Assembly: GCA_014382585.1 (NCBI GenBank)
Contig: JACNJL010000044.1
Location: 43,894 to 107,893, forward strand
Source: Limisphaerales bacterium
GTDB taxonomy: Bacteria > Verrucomicrobiota > Verrucomicrobiia > Limisphaerales > UBA1100
Length of the DNA: 64,000 nucleotides
Direction: 5' to 3'
The notes under the pieces are model-generated. The model was not told the DNA's origin. It saw only the letters and a program-made list of their open reading frames with translations, and searched no databases. Shown here piece by piece: positions 61,462-64,000 of the stretch; position 1 is the stretch's first letter, and every line of letters starts with the position of its first letter. The translations under genes and the position numbers were made by a program.

Positions 61462-63561
61462 ATGCTGGGGGCTGTTAAAAAACTGTTCGACCGCAAGCAG
61501 AAGCCGCCTTATCAGGCCGGAACCAATCTGTTGCTGTTGCTCGTCCTTTCCGTAGTCATTGGCTCGGGCGTTTCCTATGCCACGTTGGGCTTCATGAAAG
61601 CCTTCGATCATGTGGTCAATTGGGTGTACTTTGATTGGAACGATTCCCCCAGCGGCCGCTATACGCACAAACTCGATGCCCGCAACAAACTCTCACTCGA
61701 TTTCCGCGGCAACAACACGCACAACCTCGACGCTCTCAAGCAAACCCGGTGGCCCACCGCCGGCAAGTGCACAATCGTCACCACGCGAGATGGGTTACGC
61801 CAAGCGCCCGTCACCGGCCAATGGAAATTTGAAAACGACCAAGTGCAAGTAGAGGTTGAAGGCCAACCCATCGAGCTGAGATTCGATGGCAAACACCTCA
61901 TCCCCATCGCCGCCGACGCCAATGCCACCCAGCTTGCCGCACATTTGCCCGGCCCCGAGCCCAACCACAAAATCCAGTTTAGCTACAAACAGGGCTCCTT
62001 CACCGACGTCCCCAAATGGCACATCCTTGTTGCCCTCATCGTCGGCGGGCTTTTCATCGGGCTGCTCTATGTTGCCTTCAAACTCCCGCGCGGTCACGGG
62101 CCCGCCGACGCCATCATTGCCCGCATCAACAACGATGGCATTATGCCCATCCGCGAAGGGATCTCCACCGCCATCGTTTGCATTAGCTCCATCGGCCTCG
62201 GCGCGTCCGTCGGTCGCTATGGCCCCGCCGTGCACCTTGGCGCCACACTCGGCTCCGGCTTCGGCCAAGCCTTTAAGCTCGGCCGCACCAACACCGTCAC
62301 CTTCCTCGGATGCGGCATCGCCAGCGCCATTGCCACTTCGTTTAACACCCCCATCGCCGCCGTCATTTTTACGCACGAAGCCATCATCGGCCATTACTCG
62401 CTGCGCGCCTTCGCCCCCATCACCATCGCCGCAGTGGCCGGCAACGCCGTGGCCATCCACAACGGCCGATTCTTTGATGGCTTCCAAAACCTCACCGCCC
62501 CCGCCGAGCTCACGCTCAGCCAATATCCACTCTTCGCCATCGTCGGACTCATCGCAGCATTCTTTGCGCTCGTTTATATGCGCGGCATCGTAGCGATGGG
62601 CAAGGCGGTCAAGAAAACTAAAGTCCCCCTTTGGCTGCGACCGGCCCTCGCCGGACTTGCCATCGGCCTCGTCGCCATCTGGCTGCCCAACCTCCTCGGG
62701 CTCGTGGAGGAAACCACCTCCCAAGTCATCCAGGATCAAGGCCGCGAATATATTCTGCAGTTGCTGTGCTTTTTAATCATCTTCAAAATAGCCGCCACCG
62801 CCCTTTGCCTCGGGTGCGGAATGCACGGCGGCGTGTTCGGCCCCGCGCTTTGCATTGGCGCGATGGTTGGTGCCGCCATCGCTATGGCAACAGACCACAG
62901 CTATTACCAAATCTTTGCCCTCGCCGGAATGGGCGCGTGCATTAGCTCCGTCGTCGGCGCGCCCATCGCAACCATTCTGATTGTCTTCGAGCTAAACCAA
63001 AACTACTCCGTCGCCACCGCCGTGATGGTCGCCGTGGTGATCAGTAACCTCGTCACCAACAAATTTTTCGCACGCTCATTTTTCCTTCACCAAGTGCAAG
63101 CCGCCGGCATCGACATTAATGCCGGACGCGAAGTACTCATCCTCCAACGCCGCCGCATTCGCGAAGTGATGGAAAGCAAATTCCACACCATCGCCCCCGA
63201 AGCCGATTTGCCTGCCATCGAAAAAGCGCTGCGCGCCAATCCCGAAGCCGATCTTTACGTCACCGATGCCAGCCAAAAACTCCTCGGCGCCATCACCCTC
63301 GCCAGCGCGTGGGACGCCCTAAAATCCCGCCGCACCCAAACCGCCGCCGACCTCGCCCAAATGCCCGAGCACATTCTCACCGAAGAAACCGACCTCAACA
63401 CCGGCTTCGAGATCATCGAAGAATTCGTCGGCGTCAGCATTCCCGTCGTCGAAAACACCGAAAATATGCGGCTTTCCGGCATCATTCACGAAGCCAACGT
63501 CATCCAAGCCTACAACGAAGCAGTCAAAACCGCCCGCGGCGAAGAACAAGGCCTCGAATAA
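61462..63561 (+). CDS. ClC-family chloride channel/transporter with C-terminal CBS domains
   Basis: A 699-residue protein. The ClC core is recognised by GLGASVGRYGPAVHLGATLG, GIASAIATSFNTPIAAVIF, GCGMHGGVFGPALCIGAMVG and GACISSVVGAPIATILI. Two CBS domains follow (REVMESKFHTIAPEADLPAI; MPEHILTEETDLNTGFEII). Two features are odd. The Glu of the usual GREGP gate is Tyr253 (GRYGP), so proton-coupled exchange of the classical kind is unlikely. A soluble segment of about 120 residues (about 55-180) is inserted after the first helix, outside the membrane. Substrate ion is inferred from the family. Confidence 0.9.
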   Translation: MLGAVKKLFDRKQKPPYQAGTNLLLLLVLSVVIGSGVSYATLGFMKAFDHVVNWVYFDWNDSPSGRYTHKLDARNKLSLDFRGNNTHNLDALKQTRWPTAGKCTIVTTRDGLRQAPVTGQWKFENDQVQVEVEGQPIELRFDGKHLIPIAADANATQLAAHLPGPEPNHKIQFSYKQGSFTDVPKWHILVALIVGGLFIGLLYVAFKLPRGHGPADAIIARINNDGIMPIREGISTAIVCISSIGLGASVGRYGPAVHLGATLGSGFGQAFKLGRTNTVTFLGCGIASAIATSFNTPIAAVIFTHEAIIGHYSLRAFAPITIAAVAGNAVAIHNGRFFDGFQNLTAPAELTLSQYPLFAIVGLIAAFFALVYMRGIVAMGKAVKKTKVPLWLRPALAGLAIGLVAIWLPNLLGLVEETTSQVIQDQGREYILQLLCFLIIFKIAATALCLGCGMHGGVFGPALCIGAMVGAAIAMATDHSYYQIFALAGMGACISSVVGAPIATILIVFELNQNYSVATAVMVAVVISNLVTNKFFARSFFLHQVQAAGIDINAGREVLILQRRRIREVMESKFHTIAPEADLPAIEKALRANPEADLYVTDASQKLLGAITLASAWDALKSRRTQTAADLAQMPEHILTEETDLNTGFEIIEEFVGVSIPVVENTENMRLSGIIHEANVIQAYNEAVKTARGEEQGLE

Positions 63562-63598
63562 ACGGTCAAAAAAAAAGTGAAAAAAACTACCAAATCGG

Positions 63599-63626
63599 TT
63601 GACAAACCCCGTCCAACTAGTACGTT
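63599..63626 (+). promoter_or_regulatory. Weak candidate promoter before the Gly/Met-rich gene
   Basis: A perfect TTGACA (63599-63604) is followed after 16 bases by TACGTT (63621-63626), a poor -10. It would leave a leader of about 95 bases. The rest of the 165-base gap shows A-rich runs but no clear terminator for the ClC gene. Confidence 0.3.
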
Positions 63627-63726
63627 TACGTAGCATTTGGCCGCGACCCGATGCCGAAACTTTGTTAAGAAATACTTGAAATATAGTGACCAAACCCAGA
63701 TGCTAACCGTCCAATAGAGTGGCATT

Positions 63727-64000
63727 ATGATCACCCGCACCACAACCAGCCAAACGTCCCGCCTCCGCGCCATCCCCGTGGCCCTCCTTTTCGCCTTCCT
63801 CGCAACCGTCCCCACCCTATTCGGTGCAACACTCGGCGGCCTCGGCGGTGCCATGAGCATCGGCAGCAGCCTTCAAGGTATGGGCATGAGTGGAATGGGG
63901 AACGCCATGAGCCGCGCCCAAGGTGTCTCCAATATGGGTGGAATGATGGGTGGAGGTATGGGCGGCATGGGTGGAGGTATGGGCGGCATGGGTGGAGGTA
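63727..64000 (+). CDS. Secreted Gly/Met-rich repeat protein, cut by the window end
   Basis: The frame opens at ATG 63727 and runs off the window after 91 codons. A signal peptide (RLRAIPVALLFAFLATVPTLFG) is followed by a Gly/Met/Ser segment and then tandem repeats of a 21-base unit encoding GGMGGGM. The repeat DNA is nearly identical from copy to copy (ATGGGTGGAGGTATGGGCGG), so recent expansion is likely. Full length and function are unknown. Confidence 0.8.
   Translation, partial: MITRTTTSQTSRLRAIPVALLFAFLATVPTLFGATLGGLGGAMSIGSSLQGMGMSGMGNAMSRAQGVSNMGGMMGGGMGGMGGGMGGMGGG

Overview
The window looks like a chromosomal segment of a Gram-negative bacterium of the Verrucomicrobiota, most likely the Pedosphaerales/Limisphaerales side of that phylum. 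This is inference from gene content: a pseudopilin with the C-terminal DG-type tail, the futalosine menaquinone route, split ResB/CcsA cytochrome c maturation, Tat-exported TIM-barrel and dioxygenase proteins, an FG-GAP/ASPIC surface lipoprotein, an alpha-alpha toroid protein, and short palindromic intergenic repeats. No rRNA or phylogenetic marker was available to prove it. DNA is moderately GC-rich and densely packed; no stretch above 300 bases lacks a gene, and there is no phage, IS element or CRISPR array.

Layout. 170-1402: an L,D-transpeptidase. 1451-9244 (minus): rho followed by a lipoprotein, resB, ccsA and an MFS transporter. 9345-18719 (minus): a purine operon, purS-purQ-purL-purF-purM-purD, ending in one long gene that fuses a low-molecular-weight phosphatase, ribose-5-phosphate isomerase B and serine hydroxymethyltransferase. 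18847-20511 (minus): a pseudopilin, a Cys-rich small protein and a lipoprotein. 20626-25999: a PpiD/SurA-like anchored protein, phosphatidylserine synthase (minus), dihydrolipoyl dehydrogenase and a DEDD exonuclease. 26030-27271: a peptidoglycan amidase. 27356-32158: a menaquinone (futalosine) cluster, ubiX-ubiA-mqnE-mqnA-mqnC, carrying two copies of a double-hairpin repeat. 32155-35760: a membrane protein, arginine decarboxylase and a Nif3-family protein.

35639-48331 (minus) is a tightly coupled 12-gene surface-polysaccharide operon. It begins with CDP-glucose formation and dehydration (rfbF, rfbG), then carries a NovU-like C-methyltransferase, an RmlC-like epimerase, a phytanoyl-CoA-type dioxygenase, a second zinc-finger methyltransferase, an acetyltransferase, WbqC, a CmcI-like protein, a DegT aminotransferase, a GT2 glycosyltransferase and a YfhO-like membrane protein. 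Together they suggest a branched, aminated and acylated CDP-deoxysugar. 48415-52470 holds two more methyltransferase-like proteins and two GT4 glycosyltransferases. A tRNA-Leu(UAG) lies at 52557-52641.

52674-60570 (minus) encodes exported proteins. Its most striking member is a 320-codon gene with four EF-hands followed by an iodothyronine-deiodinase-like domain, in which the catalytic position is an in-frame UGA followed by a small hairpin: a probable selenoprotein that ordinary gene calling splits in two. Upstream of it are a toroid protein, an HlyD-like adaptor, a MORN/FG-GAP/ASPIC lipoprotein, a TIM-barrel protein and small genes. The window closes on the plus strand with an intradiol dioxygenase-like protein, a ClC channel with CBS domains and an unusual Tyr at the gating-glutamate site, and the start of a Gly/Met-repeat secreted protein. 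Most operon-leading start codons examined lack a Shine-Dalgarno sequence.
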